Shown in pieces: positions 48,161-60,807 of a DNA stretch of 64,000 nt. Within the stretch, counting starts at the first letter, position 1. Every line of letters starts with the position of its first letter. Below the pieces are notes generated by a model. The model was not told the origin of the DNA. It saw only the letters and a list, made by a program, of their open reading frames with translations, and searched no databases. The stretch is from Calliopsis andreniformis (Eukaryota; Arthropoda; Insecta; Hymenoptera; Andrenidae), in the NCBI RefSeq assembly GCF_051401765.1, contig NC_135071.1, positions 17,400,961-17,464,960 on the forward strand, in the 5' to 3' direction. The position numbers and the translations under genes are program-made.

Positions 48161-48985
48161 CTAAGAAGTGATAACAGCCTCATCCCATGGACCATAAATA
48201 TTATCCTTATATCTTTGGCATTGTATATACCACCAAGGGCAAATGAAATGTAAAAATACTATGGATAAAATAAAAACATAAGAAATTGTTTGCGAAATGT
48301 GTAAAAGAAAATATAAAGTAGTGAATGTTAAACAAATTGAAATAAGTATTTTGTTACTTAATTTATACATTAAAAATGGTAATAAAACGAAGCATTGTCC
48401 TGCAACTGTGAGGAGAGAAAAAGCATGTAGTGGAGATGCTAATCTGGATGCTAACATCAATGAGCCAAATATTGATGATGTAATAGACAATGAATCGGAT
48501 AAAGAGATATGCAGAGGACCATATTTGCTAAATACTAAATGTGTTAAAAACATTAATATTGTCATAGCATAAATAGTATCAGTACTAATGGTTTCAGTTA
48601 GAGTTTTTAGGACTGGTGATAAAATATAGCCAAATGTAAGAAAAATTAACACAGTTCTAACGTGTTTTGTCCAACTGAATAAAGTATTTGGTTCTTTGAA
48701 ACAGTATAAAAAATAGCCCAAAACTGTTAAGATTACACCTGATACAAAAACAACATTAGGACTGGTCCACTCTTCGTTTAACCCTATGAATATGATAACA
48801 AAAAGAATTACAATATCCAGCTGGATGCATATAGTAGCACCAAACACAATTGCTTCTATTAACGTTACATTGTTTGGCTTTATATTTTTTTGCAACTGTT
48901 TTAAAAACGAGCTGTCAGTATAATTATCTGGCAAACCATAATTTTCATACAAGTTCTTTTGCCACTGTATTTTTGAAGTCATCAT
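48161..48985 (-). CDS. PIG-C: PIG-C, subunit of the GPI N-acetylglucosaminyltransferase
   Basis: Subunit of the ER complex that makes GlcNAc-phosphatidylinositol, the first step of GPI-anchor synthesis. Single uninterrupted exon of 274 codons; human PIGC is similar in size, about 300, and also has a single coding exon. The N-terminus WQKNLYENYGLPDNYTDSSF matches human WQKVLYERQPFPDNY. The hydrophobic body has about eight membrane segments; the conserved core is SPVLKTLTETISTDTIYAMT, followed by LASRLASPLHAF, and the protein ends with YGPWDEAVI, close to human HGPWDEAEI. A second Met at position 2 leaves the exact start open by one codon. It lies head to head with NFXL1. Confidence 0.95.
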   Translation of the reverse strand: MMTSKIQWQKNLYENYGLPDNYTDSSFLKQLQKNIKPNNVTLIEAIVFGATICIQLDIVILFVIIFIGLNEEWTSPNVVFVSGVILTVLGYFLYCFKEPNTLFSWTKHVRTVLIFLTFGYILSPVLKTLTETISTDTIYAMTILMFLTHLVFSKYGPLHISLSDSLSITSSIFGSLMLASRLASPLHAFSLLTVAGQCFVLLPFLMYKLSNKILISICLTFTTLYFLLHISQTISYVFILSIVFLHFICPWWYIQCQRYKDNIYGPWDEAVITS

Positions 48986-49956
48986 GAATTTTCTCTTTCC
49001 TGTTTAATAAACTTCGAACGCTGTTTCTTCAATTTCATATACGATTTTATAAATAATATATGATGAACGAACCCATTCATCTCAATTAACATTTTGTCTT
49101 TGTTAAAATCTTCGTAAACTACAAATTTTAATGAAATTTCGAATCATTGTTAAACAGAATTTCTTATAATATTAAAGATTGAAATGAATAAACCTTGTAT
49201 CCATCAGTTCGCAGAATAAATGATATTAAGTTAAATCCAATAAAATGATTCTTAACAAAGTGACTGCGAGACACGTGGATAAATTTGGTTGAAATTTTTA
49301 AATTCACGTAACGTATCTTGATAGATAAATATTTTTTAATGAATCGATTCAGCAGTGGAATCTAATTTGCGAGATAAATGATCTAATATCATTAACGATT
49401 GATTTCTCGCTTATCTTTTACGATGTTTCTCATCAAATAACCAATAAATACGTAGCCATACTGTTCATTCCACTATATATATAAGTCTGTACTCTGCAAA
49501 AAAGTTTATTGTAAATGTATAACTAAAATTTGGAACAATTCTAATATAATATACGTCAACGAAAGTTCTTTGCTTTCTTTTAACTTAACATTTAATCGAT
49601 AATCGGCGTATGTTATTTAAACGTTGAAACCTTCGTTACACGAGTGCATGCACATGTATATGTATATAAGTAAACAAATTATAAAAATGTGCTTTTTACA
49701 TTGAAGCCTACTCTATTTTACGTACCTATTAATATAATTTTTAAAATAAAAATAGATCTGTTATTTAATCTTTCTATGATAACACTTTTTTACTGAGTGC
49801 CTTGAGTGAACAGTAAGCATTAATTGGCTAATAAAATTTGTGACAAAAATGTAGGTTTGCAAAATAATTATTTGTTTTTTATTGAATTATATTTTATTGT
49901 TCCAGGATAAGAAATATATCAACCACTTTTTTATCGGTTTAGACTTTTAAAGAAGC
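48986..49956. promoter_or_regulatory. Divergent promoter region between PIG-C and NFXL1
   Basis: Start codons 971 bp apart, facing away from each other. Very AT-rich, with no recognised ORF. A possible acceptor TGTTCCAG just before 49906 suggests a non-coding first exon for NFXL1 further left. Confidence 0.5.
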
Positions 49957-52680
49957 ATGCAGAAGTTTAGACGAGCTCAAGCCCAAAATAAAATAGCAAT
50001 TACTAAACATTTAGAAGCTAATGCAGCTTACTTAGAATCATCTAGTGAAGATGAGGATGACACGAATGAAGAAGATATTGAGAATGCAGTTGGTAAAGTT
50101 TTATCTGCCTATCAAGGACAAGTGGCAGATTCAGAGAAGATTTTATCATATTTAATTAATATTTTTCAATCTGGAAGTGCAGTATGTTTAATATGTATTT
50201 CAACTGTAAAAAGAGCAGATCCAGTATGTTTAAACATGATCTTAATTTATTAAACATACCATATTTTAGAACATTTCAATAACAGAGTAATTGTTTTAGA
50301 TCTGGAACTGTAGCAAATGTTTTGCTTTCCTCCATTTATCATGTATTCTACATTGGATAAAAGACAGTTTGAATGTTAAACGCGAGAAAGGCATTGAACC
50401 AGTCTGGGCATGGTAATCAACAATTTAAGAAAAGTACATTATTTACTATGGTATAATTTTAACATTATGTTCAATTTATTCCAGCCCAAAATGTCGTATG
50501 GAATATGGACCAGACAAAGTTCCTCGTAAATATACATGTTTTTGTATGAAAGTTGTGGATCCTCCTTACCAACCATGGAACATTCCACACTCTTGTGGAG
50601 ATACCTGTGGCAAACTTCTACAACCAGAATGTGGGCACAAATGTGTTCTACTTTGTCACCCTGGCCCTTGCCCTCCATGCGCAAAGACAGTCTCAATAAA
50701 ATGTTTTTGTGGCAAACAAACACCACAACAACGACGATGTAATACCAAAGAATGGAGCTGTAATACTACATGCAACAAACCTTATAAATCGTGTTCCCAT
50801 TCATGTATGCAGGTTTGCCACAAAGGAGATTGCCCTCCTTGCTCAGAAACACTATTGCTTGAGTGTCATTGCAAGAATAACAAGGAAATTAAGCACTGTT
50901 CCGAAGGTGTATGGATTTGTGATAAACCTTGCAATAGACCGCTGTCTTGTAACGTTCACGTTTGTCAGAGTACATGTCATTTACCTGGCGATTGTGGACC
51001 ATGTCCCTTGGAGAAGAACAGAACATGCCCTTGCGGGAAAAAGCGGTATGCTGTTTCTTGCAAGCAAGAACAGCTGCCCACGTGTGGAGACACGTGCGGA
51101 AAGTTGCTAGATTGTGGCTCACACTTTTGTAATATGAGATGCCACACGGACAAATGCGGCCAATGTTTAGAAGTGGTCACGAAGTCCTGTCGTTGTGGCA
51201 GCTACCAGAAAGAAATTGCTTGTGGCAAGGAATTCCACTGCAACAAAAAATGTACGCAAGTACGCCTCTGTGGGAGGCACCTGTGCAATAGAAAATGTTG
51301 CGACTGTCTGATCAAAAACACGTACAACGTGTGCGAAAAAACATGCGAAAACACTTTGAACTGCCGTAAACACAAGTGCTCCGCTCCGTGTCACAGCGGT
51401 CCCTGCTATCCATGCGCACGAACTGACGTTATTCAGTGCAGATGTGGGTACAACAAAATAACAGTACCATGTGGTACCGTGAAAAGGATCAAACCACCAC
51501 CTTGCAATAAGCCTTGCAAGATACCCCCCATCTGTCACCATCCTAAGAGAGAAACGCATAAATGCCATCAAGGCCCGTGTCCACCTTGCAAGAAGATCTG
51601 TGGTTTGATATATAAACGGTGTGGCCATTCCTGCATTGCTGTTTGCCATACGAAAGTGTGGGTAAATGTGAGCAAAGACGATGTGAAAACCCAACCTGCA
51701 GGGCCATGGGATATACGAAAGGAAACTATGCAACTGAAGACTTTGCCTTGTCCACCTTGCGAAGTTTCAGTACCAGTGACATGCTTTGGAGGTCACGAGA
51801 TATGTCCAGAACCTTGTCATAAGGCTAGACCTTCTTCCTGTGGAAGGCTATGTGGAAGAATGTTATCCTGCACGAATCACACTTGCGAACTACTTTGCCA
51901 CAAAGTCTCGTCCTCTGGAGACAGCAAGGATGGTACTCCTTGCACGGAATGCGAAAAGCCATGTTCGTTTCCACGGACACCTGGTTGCACGCATTCATGT
52001 GCAAAATCGTGTCATCCTGCACCGTGTAGTCCTTGCAAACAATTAGTTAAGATCTCATGTCACTGTGGAATAGTTACTCTGTTTCGAAGGTGTGTCGAAT
52101 TGACCTCTGCCACGGTGGAACAGCGTAACAAGTTGCTTGAATGTGGAAATCAATGTCCCAAAAATGTAAATAAATGATTTCAATGTTTCACGTTCGTATA
52201 TTTATCGAATATTATTCGTAGCTATTAATATAATCGTTATATATGTTACAGTATGCTTGTGGGCATCGCTGCATGAACAATTGTCATCCAGGACCGTGTA
52301 AAAATGGAGACGAATGCAACAAGAAAATGAAGTTATTTTGTCTGTGTAAACGTATTAAAAAGGATTTTGTCTGCTCGGTGGTGCAAAAGCAACAGATTCA
52401 AATTCAATGTGACGACATTTGCAAACAATTAAAAAATGAGAAGAGTCAAGCGGAAGCTGCTCTGTTAGAGCAGAAACGTCAGGTGGAAGAACTGCGGAAC
52501 CAAGAAGAAATCGAAAAGTTCGAACGGAAATTTAAACCCCGTCGTAAAGGGAAGAATAAATTCGATAGAAGACAATCACAGCAAGAAACTAGGGGTCGCT
52601 ATTGGAAATACTGGATTTTAGCAATTTTAATATGTGTAACGGGCATAGTAATATTTTATGTAAATATTTGGAAATTTTAA
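49957..52680 (+). CDS. NFXL1: NF-X1-type zinc finger protein NFXL1
   Basis: Membrane-tethered relative of the NFX1 family, with a RING-like finger followed by repeated Cys/His NFX1 fingers. Exons: 49957-50223, 50300-50412, 50485-52165, 52252-52680; 829 codons (human NFXL1 about 911). The start is supported by MQKFRRAQAQNKIAITKHLE and an acidic SSSEDEDDTNEED stretch. The RING variant spans exons 1-3: CLICISTVKRADP, WNCSKCFAFLHLSCILHW and WACPKC, so it is only visible after splicing. About ten NFX1-type fingers follow, such as CGHKCVLLCHPGPCPPC. The C-terminus has a coiled coil (about 52430-52560) and one hydrophobic segment YWILAILICVTGIVIFYV before the end, typical of NFXL1 and absent from NFX1/shuttle craft. 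Role inferred from the family: E3 ligase or transcriptional repressor. Confidence 0.94.
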
Positions 52681-53137
52681 CTAATTCTGTGGAATTACAT
52701 TTAATAAGCAAAATATAATATAGAGTAGGGCTCCTACTAATGCTCAAATGAGTACTTTGAGTGCTCGAATATCTGGATAGTAAGAGCTCCACTATAAAAA
52801 TTATAAAACTGCATTTTAATTTGAATTTGGACTTGTGCCATAATTGTCGACGAAATATGACAGACTTATCATCCAATGCATTTCTTAAATTTGCATACTT
52901 GCAAATATAATTTAAATTTTGTAATCGAATATGATTAACTGTCGATAAAGAAGTGATTAAATACAGAGCATGTGTGTTTTCTCTTTCTCTCATAGGTGTC
53001 ACTACATAATCATTGAAAAGCGTCATCTAGTTGCAGATAATTTTACAAACAAATATTTAGTTCCCTGAAAGAAGGTTAAGTTTATCCATCAAAGAGTTGT
53101 GTATCTGTTTACGTTTGTAAATTGACAGTGAAAGAGA
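52681..53137. other. Spacer between NFXL1 and PRPF6
   Basis: Holds the NFXL1 3' UTR and the PRPF6 promoter. A minus-strand ORF at 52589-53026 overlaps the NFXL1 end and shows no family resemblance. No other feature seen. Confidence 0.5.
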
Positions 53138-56100
53138 ATGGCAGTCCCTTCAGTTTCGTTGTCAACGCGAAATAAAAAACATTTTTTAGGAGTTCCAGCT
53201 CCATTAGGATATGTGGCTGGTGTTGGAAGAGGGTAATTTAGAAGAAATAATATTGTGTATTATGATCTGTTGTAAAAAGTGAAATATGGGTTCATTTACC
53301 TCTAATGTCATTTTTCAGAGCTACTGGATTCACAACTAGATCTGATATTGGACCTGCTCGAGATGCTAATGACGTTTCGTAAGTTTTTCATACACTGCTC
53401 AATAGGATCTCAATTAACTCAAGACTCAAACTTGATGAATACTCCTGGTGGTTAATCTTATCATTTTTGGTAAACAAGTATTAAATTATAGCTGAAGTTT
53501 AATTGAATATTCTACTGCAATTTTTTTGTTGGTATTGGAGTATTAATAATCATGACTTTGAATAAGTGAGACCAAACAAAATTGAGACTTGGGTAATTGA
53601 GGTTCTACTGGAGTTAATTATGTGTTTAGCAAGAATGACCCATCCTATTATTTTATATTCCATTTACAGAGATGATAGACATGCCCCACCTACAAAACGA
53701 ACAAAGAAAAAGGAAGAAGAAGAAGAAGATGAAGAAGATTTGAATGACTCTAATTATGATGAATTTTCTGGTTATGGGGGCTCCCTGTTTAGCAAAGTAT
53801 GCTATTGAATACTTAAAACAATTGGTGCTATATGTATTCTATTTTCTATGCTTATAATTTATATAATACATTGCGTATTAAATTTTCTATAGGATCCATA
53901 TGACAAAGATGACGAAGAAGCTGATGCCATTTATGAAGCTATCGATAAGCGGATGGATGAGAAGCGTAAAGAATATAGAGAAAAACGGCTCAGAGAAGAA
54001 TTAGAAAGATATCGTCAAGAACGTCCTAAAATTCAACAGCAGTTTTCAGACTTAAAAAGAGAGTTAGTGAACGTAACAGAAGAAGAGTGGAAAAATGTTC
54101 CAGAAGTGGGCGATGCTAGAAATAGGAAACAACGAAATCCTCGAGCAGAAAAGTTTACGCCACTGCCGGATTCTGTACTCGCAAGAAACTTAGGAGGCGA
54201 AACATCTACCAGTATTGATCCCTCAAGCGGTCTCGCGTCTATGATGCCAGGTGTAGCAACACCTGGAATGTTAACTCCCACAGGAGACTTGGATCTAAGA
54301 AAGATTGGACAAGCTAGAAACACTTTAATGAATGTTAAGTTGAACCAGGTTTCCGATTCTGTAGAGGGTCAAACTGTTGTGGATCCAAAGGGATACCTTA
54401 CAGATCTGCAAAGTATGATTCCAACATATGGCGGTGACATTAAGTAAGTTCACATAAACATTGGATATACTCAATAATTGAACTTCTCGAAATTCATGTG
54501 TCTTCTTTTTTTATAGTGACATCAAGAAAGCAAGGTTGCTTCTAAAATCTGTCCGAGAAACAAATCCTAACCACCCACCCGCGTGGATTGCGTCTGCTCG
54601 TTTAGAGGAAGTGACAGGGAAAGTGCAAGCTGCGCGAAATTTAATAATGAAAGGTTGCGAAGTGAACCCTACGTCTGAAGATTTATGGCTAGAAGCAGCT
54701 AGACTCCAGCCCCCAGATACAGCCAAAGCAGTGATTGCTCAATCAGTACGACATATACCAACATCTGTACGAATCTGGATAAAAGCAGCTGATTTAGAAG
54801 TAGAAACGAAAGCAAAGAGAAGAGTATACCGCAAAGCTTTGGAACATATTCCAAACTCAGTGAGGTTATGGAAAGCCGCGGTTGAGTTAGAGGAACCAGA
54901 GGACGCACGAATTTTACTCAGCCGAGCGGTTGAGTGCTGCCCCACTAGCGTAGACTTATGGCTCGCACTGGCTCGACTAGAAACTTATGACAACGCGAGG
55001 AAAGTGCTTAACAAGGCGAGAGAGAATATTCCAACTGATAGGCAAATTTGGACCACAGCCGCAAAGTTGGAAGAAGCGAATGGAAACAAACATATGGTGG
55101 AGAAAATTATTGACCGTGCGATATCCTCATTAAGTGCAAACGGAGTTGAAATCAATAGAGAGCATTGGTTTAAAGAAGCTATGGAAGCTGAGAAGGCTGG
55201 AGCAGTGCATACATGTCAAGTTATCGTTAAAGCAATTATTGGATTTGGCGTGGAAGAAGAAGACAGAAAGCACACGTGGATGGAAGATGCAGAGACTGTA
55301 AGATCCTGCTATATTCAGCTTATATTTAATCTAACAGAGTAATTATTTGCTTATTTACTGTTTCAGTGTGCCCAGCAAGGAGCGTTAGAATGTGCCAGGG
55401 CTGTCTACGCTTATGCATTATCAACATTCCCAAGCAAAAAGTCGATTTGGCTACGAGCAGCCTATTTCGAGAAGACTTACGGAACACGAGAGTCTCTGGA
55501 ATCTCTGCTTCAAAGGGCAGTCGCCCATTGTCCCAAAAGCGAGGTGCTTTGGCTCATGGGGGCGAAGTCTAAGTGGTTGGCTGTAAGTAATCTTAACGAA
55601 AACTTCAATTACTTATCCATAATCTACAGAATCCTGAATATATTCCTTTATTTTATAGGGTGATGTTCCAGCGGCTAGAGGTATTCTATCTCTCGCTTTC
55701 CAAGCGAATCCAAACTCTGAGGAGATTTGGTTAGCAGCCGTGAAACTGGAGTCAGAGAACTCCGAATACGAAAGAGCTCGTCGGTTACTCGCGAAAGCGA
55801 GAGCATCTGCGCCAACTCCTAGAGTGATGATGAAAAGTGCGAAACTAGAATGGGCATTGAACAATCTCGATGCAGCTTTGCTGCTCCTGAAAGAAGCTCT
55901 GGAAGCGTTTGACGATTTCCCGAAATTATGGTTGATGAAAGGTCAGATCGAAGAACAGCAAGGAAACTTGGACAAAGCTTTAGATACGTACAATCAGGCT
56001 GTAAGTTCCTTTCCTTGTTACTGTTAGGTATTCGATTATCTGTGTTAACAAAGTTTCAACTCGCTTTACAGATAAAGAAATGCCCGAATTCAATTCCACT

Positions 56101-56772
56101 GTGGCGTTTGTTAGCGCAATTAGAACATAGGAAAAATCAAGTCACTAAGGCCCGATCGGTTTTGGAGAAAGCACGCCTGAAGAATCCAAAGAACGCGGAG
56201 CTCTGGTTAGAGTCTATCAGAAACGAGCTGAAGAGCGGCGGTGTTAGGGATATGGCGAACACACTTATGGCAAAAGCTTTGCAAGAGTGTCCTACATCTG
56301 GTTTACTTTGGGCGGAAGCAATCTTTATGGAACCACGACCACAGAGAAAGACGAAGAGCGTTGATGCTTTGAAAAAGTGTGAGCACGATCCTCACGTGCT
56401 TCTTGCAGTTTCTAAGTAAGTAAATCTGTGATTTTCTTTTAGAGATTTATGAGAATTACGTTGATACTAATGAAAATAAATGTACTCTGTAGACTCTTCT
56501 GGTGCGAGCATAAAATTACGAAATGCAGAGACTGGTTCAACAGGACAGTAAAGATAGACCCAGACTTGGGCGATGCATGGGCATATTTCTACAAGTTTGA
56601 GCTGTTAAATGGAACGGAGGAACAGCAGGAAGATGTAAAGAAACGATGCATCGCTGCTGAACCTCACCACGGTGAAAATTGGTGTAAAGTTTCAAAGAAT
56701 ATAGCGAATTGGTGTTTAAGTATAGATCAGATATTAATATTAGTTGCAAAAGATTTGCCAATTCCGATATAA
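53138..56772 (+). CDS. Prp6: Pre-mRNA-processing factor 6 (PRPF6 / Prp6), U4/U6.U5 tri-snRNP component
   Basis: Spliceosomal scaffold that bridges U5 and U4/U6 snRNPs. Nine exons: 53138-53232, 53319-53378, 53670-53796, 53893-54443, 54517-55297, 55367-55582, 55659-56000, 56072-56415, 56493-56772; 931 codons against 941 in human. The N-terminus [20 protein letters not shown] and [20 protein letters not shown] is the PRP1-N domain. It is followed by a Lys/Glu-rich stretch, then [20 protein letters not shown], which is close to human. From about residue 290 the protein is a long run of HAT (half-a-TPR) repeats, seen as recurring WL..A..E patterns such as [13 protein letters not shown]. The C-terminus is slightly different from human, ending KDLPIPI. 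AATAAA at 56841-56846. Confidence 0.97.
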
Positions 56773-58066
56773 TAAGATAAGTTAAACAGGTATTGTATAT
56801 ATTTCTTATGAACGTATGTAAAATAGTAATCTTCTGACCAAATAAAAACATTTTAATTTACAAAATAAAATAGCCAAAATCAGTGGAATTTCCTACCTTT
56901 TTTACTCCTCCTCTGTCTTGCAAATCACAGCTTCCAATGGATCTTCATGAATATTCGTTTGAAATGTGTCATGGCGTCGATTTCCCTTCGGCGCCATGTT
57001 CCTTCTTCCTTTTCGATTTATACCAAAAATCTGCAAAACAGAAAGAGAAATCTAATTAGAATAAATAAATTGAAATGAATGCAACAGCCATAAAACAAAC
57101 AAAGATTTAAAGGTTGACTAAAATTACAAGTGAACGATAAAAAATTTGTCTAATGATGCCAATGTATTAACTTCTGATTCTATCTTTGAGGGGTTCCAAT
57201 GTATTATGCAATTTACAAATAAATTAAACCTTCTGGAAGTATCGCAACTACATAATCCTATAGTTATATGGAATATGAATAGTTTACCTTTTATTTGAGA
57301 CCTTAATTTCATCCGTTGGATTAATTTACGAAGCATTTTATGCGCTCTAACAATTTGCCACTGCTTTGAATGTCGCGAAAAACAGCCAACTGAGGGCGCT
57401 TTTCATGGCGCCAATAGAAAGTAATAGTTCTAGGGCCATAATTTTGATGATGAATGCCTCGTTCATTAAATTTTGAATTTCACTAAAAAATAAGAATAAT
57501 AAATGAAAATTATTATTATACAAAATAATACAGAATGTCTGGAGAAAGAACAGAAATTATGATATACACGAACATGTAACATTAAATGTCTAAAAAGTAA
57601 TATTTATAGTTATGTGATCCACATTTTTTTATAGCCATTTTAACAATGATTTCTGACTATGATTTCATCAGTTAAAAAATCAGTTATTTAAATATGTATT
57701 TGCATATATTATCGACTTGATAAAGGTTAAAAAATTTGGTAGACTTACAAATTAATACGATATTCGCCAAACACTAGCACTGTATCAAGATGCATCGGTG
57801 CCCCCGGTAGAAATAAAATGACAGCCACGTGCCGTGTCATGTGATATTTTATAAATAGTGTTGCCACCTATTGCAATTGCCTGAAATGATTTAAACAGAG
57901 GTTATACTTCTAATATGTATGATGCAAGAATTTACTGCGAAATGCTTCTTATCTAGAAATAGTTGAGTCATGATATAGTACTCACATAAAAATCGAATGT
58001 GTACACATGTAAGTTGAGCACAAAGGAAACGTCTTCCTTATTTAAAATTCTAAAAAGTTTTCCATC
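56773..58066. other. Interval between PRPF6 and LACTB2
   Basis: Contains the PRPF6 polyadenylation signal, a possible short minus-strand spliced gene (56902-57336, listed separately) and the LACTB2 promoter side. Two GGCGCC-containing patches (near 56990 and 57407) stand out in otherwise AT-rich DNA. Confidence 0.5.
56902..57336 (-). CDS. Putative short spliced gene encoding a small basic protein (uncertain)
   Basis: On the minus strand an ATG at 57336 opens MLRKLIQRMKLRSQIK and runs to a consensus donor (AAAAG/GTAAAC, exon end 57288). An acceptor TGTTTTGCAG ends at 57031. Splicing gives a 36-residue basic peptide ending GAEGKSTP with the stop at 56969. A second frame of the same exon holds a 31-codon ORF (ATG 56997, stop 56902) beginning MAPKGNRRHDTFQ and ending CKTEEE, which looks equally protein-like. 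I recognise neither. It could be a real micro-gene, an overlapping two-frame locus or UTR. Low confidence. Confidence 0.25.
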
Positions 58067-59145
58067 ATGAAACCTCTGACAGATCTTCCTTTAATATCAA
58101 GATTATCGAAAAGAGTGATACGGATTCTGGGTTGCAATCCAGGATTCATGACGTTACAAGGTACAAATACGTACCTTGTAGGTACAGGCAATAGGTAATG
58201 AATATTTTGTAATATTTCGTAATGCTAATAATATTTTGTAAATTCTCAAAACTGTATTGCATTAAAGAATAATATAAACTAGAAATTTCTTGCAGACGTA
58301 TACTGATAGATGCTGGTGAATCTAAGATGGCTAAAGAATATACAAATGTGTTACGTCGAGTGTTGGAAGAAGAGAACGCAACAATAGAGCATTTGTTAAT
58401 CACCCACTGGCATCCTGATCATATAGGTGGTGCAAACTCTGTTCAAGATTTACTGAAAACTATGAGTCCTCCAAATACTACTAGTACTATATGGAAACTA
58501 CCGAGATCTGCAGGAGACAGATCTGTGGAAGGAAATGACTTTCAAATACCAGATTATGAAAGTATTACTAAATGGGAAACACTAAAAGATCAACAGATAA
58601 TGGAAGTAGAAGGTGCCAAAGTGTGTGTTTATCATACTCCTGGACACTCAACTGATCATGCATCGTTCTTCCTAGAAGATGAGCAAGCATTGTTTAGCGG
58701 GGACTGCGTTCTTGGAGAGAGAACAGCAATCTTTCAAGACTTACAAAGTTACTTAACTTCATTAAGGAAAATCCTAGAATTAGAACCTAAGTTAATTTAT
58801 CCTGGTCATGGGCCAGTATTAAATGATCCAGTAACCAGTATTACATTCTACATTAACCACAGATTGAAAAGAGAAAACGAAATTTTGGGAATTTTAGAAG
58901 AGAATGCTAAAGATAGTACAATATCTGAAATGGACATTGCTAAACGTATACACTCGGTAATTGTTCTTTAATTTGTAATTTCCAATGCAAACAGAAGAGA
59001 GTATTAATTTGCTTTACTTTGAATATTTTAGGATAATGCGGATATAATGTGGAAAGCAGCTGCTTACAACGTGGAACAGCATCTTAATAAATTATTGGAA
59101 GAAGGTAGAGTGAGAGGCGAAAAAGGAAAGTGGCAAAGTATATGA
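58067..59145 (+). CDS. LACTB2: Endoribonuclease LACTB2 (metallo-beta-lactamase fold)
   Basis: Metallo-beta-lactamase-fold enzyme; the human protein is a mitochondrial single-strand endoribonuclease. Three exons: 58067-58194, 58296-58956, 59032-59145; 300 codons (human 288). [20 protein letters not shown] is followed by [21 protein letters not shown], nearly the human sequence. Zinc ligands are all present: [10 protein letters not shown] (HxHxDH), [20 protein letters not shown] and YPGHGPV. The C-terminal winged-helix-like part ([20 protein letters not shown]) is in the last exon. No obvious mitochondrial presequence beyond the basic N-terminus. Confidence 0.96.
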
Positions 59146-59605
59146 GAAAAGTTTAATTTAGAATATTAACTATCTCTGGTTTGTGGAATTATTCTTAAAT
59201 TATTCTGTATTGTAACTAAAATGATAATACCTCTATTACATAAATCGGATGAACGACAGTATATTCTTCTCATAGTTTATTACCACCAAGTAAGTCTATG
59301 CCCCATATTGACTGAAAAAAAGATTGTCGAGAAAAAGCAATGCTGTGAAACATTTATTCAACTTACAGCAGTAAAATGATGGTACATACTCACGTTTTCT
59401 CTCTCTTTCATTCTCTCTTTCGCGTCTTCTCTCAAAGCTGACAACGCTACATGATGTGCGTAGTTACAGTTAATGTTACAAACAGTTTGACAAAGTACAT
59501 ACCACATAGTATAATGATTTTGTTTATTTGATTAACTTTAACGTTCATGCTGTTCATTTTTAACGATACTTTTTAAAATCGCGCGACATGTAAAACACAC
59601 GCTCA

Positions 59606-59650
59606 ATATATAAAATATATATATATTTATATATATTTATATATATATAC
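59606..59650. repeat. AT-rich simple repeat
   Basis: Alternating TA steps interrupted by TTTA, about 45 bp. Low-complexity DNA. Confidence 0.8.
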
Positions 59651-59896
59651 TACAAAGATGTATCACGACGATAAATGTTTTAATATTTCTTACTATAAAA
59701 TCTGTCTGCTATTAGATAATGTTGGCGAGTATTTGTACACGCGGTACATAGCACCCCTCATCTTGAACAAAAGGGAAAAAACCCTTGTCGTAACATGACG
59801 TTACAATATATTTCTATAATATAGATTTCTTTATATCTTTAATAAGCTCACTTTGTCCGAACAACTGCTTCTCTCTTTGGGTAAACGTAAAAAAAA

Positions 59897-59916
59897 ATAT
59901 ATATATATATATATAT
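59897..59916. repeat. TA dinucleotide repeat
   Basis: Ten uninterrupted AT steps following a run of A. Confidence 0.8.
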
Positions 59917-60807
59917 CAATGACATATATCTCTATATTAATTATTCCTCGTACTGACATATATATAATATATAATCTCTCTGTCGCTTTTGGATTCGCCT
60001 ATTCGTTATCAATAACATCATCAACGCAATCACATAATATTGTGTTATCCGTATTTATTATTAACAGAAGAAGAAATTCAATCATTAAACAACATATGAA
60101 ATATATTATATTCAGAAATATAATAGAAACATTGTCGAACAACAAGATGATCCATTTGTTAGAATGAAATCAAGTCAAAGAAAGAAAAGAAAGATGTATC
60201 AATGAATCGTAGGATAGATACTCTACTTTAAGGTACATTTTATGTAAAACATTAACTTTTGCTACACTCAATTCCGTCGTTTCATATAGAGTTGAGTGGG
60301 GTCAGTATATTCTACTGTTTATGATACACACATACACCCGTGCTGGTTCGTATCGTTACTATCACGATACACTCTTCTTCTTGCACGATAAAGATATCGA
60401 TCTCTGAGATATTTTACAGTAAGGAGAAAGGCACCTGGACGCGCAATTGGCATTGATAAATAAGGTATGAATTATCACAATCGACAACTCGTAGAAAAAG
60501 GAGGAGAAATAAATGAAATCCTAATTGTTGCGCTCTCGTGCACCCGTCTTACTTAAACACGATAAGAAGTTCTCGACTGTTACAAACTGAGCGCAATCTT
60601 TGCCCATTTTCGTTCTACAAGAAAAGGAGGCGGATTTCATTTTTATCACATACAAAAGTCTGCAACGACCGCGTGGCACAGGCGTAAAGAATTTGCACCA
60701 AGCAAAAACACATTCTGTGTTCGTCCGACTTGGACATTCAATTACAATTCGCGTGTTCGAGTATCTCAAACACAATCTCATCCATTCACGATAAAAACAC
60801 GGCGATA

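Larger units (their letters stand above)
59146..60807. other. Convergent 3' interval between LACTB2 and NFAT
   Basis: Very AT-rich, with two TA-rich simple repeats (59606-59650 and 59897-59916). Probably holds a long NFAT 3' UTR on the minus strand. No gene recognised; ORFs at 59853-60167 and 60521-60841 lack support. Confidence 0.5.

Noticed and set aside
51167..51733. 188-codon minus-strand ORF opposite NFXL1
   Set aside because: Antisense of the Cys-rich NFX1 fingers; the sense frame has clear zinc-finger structure.
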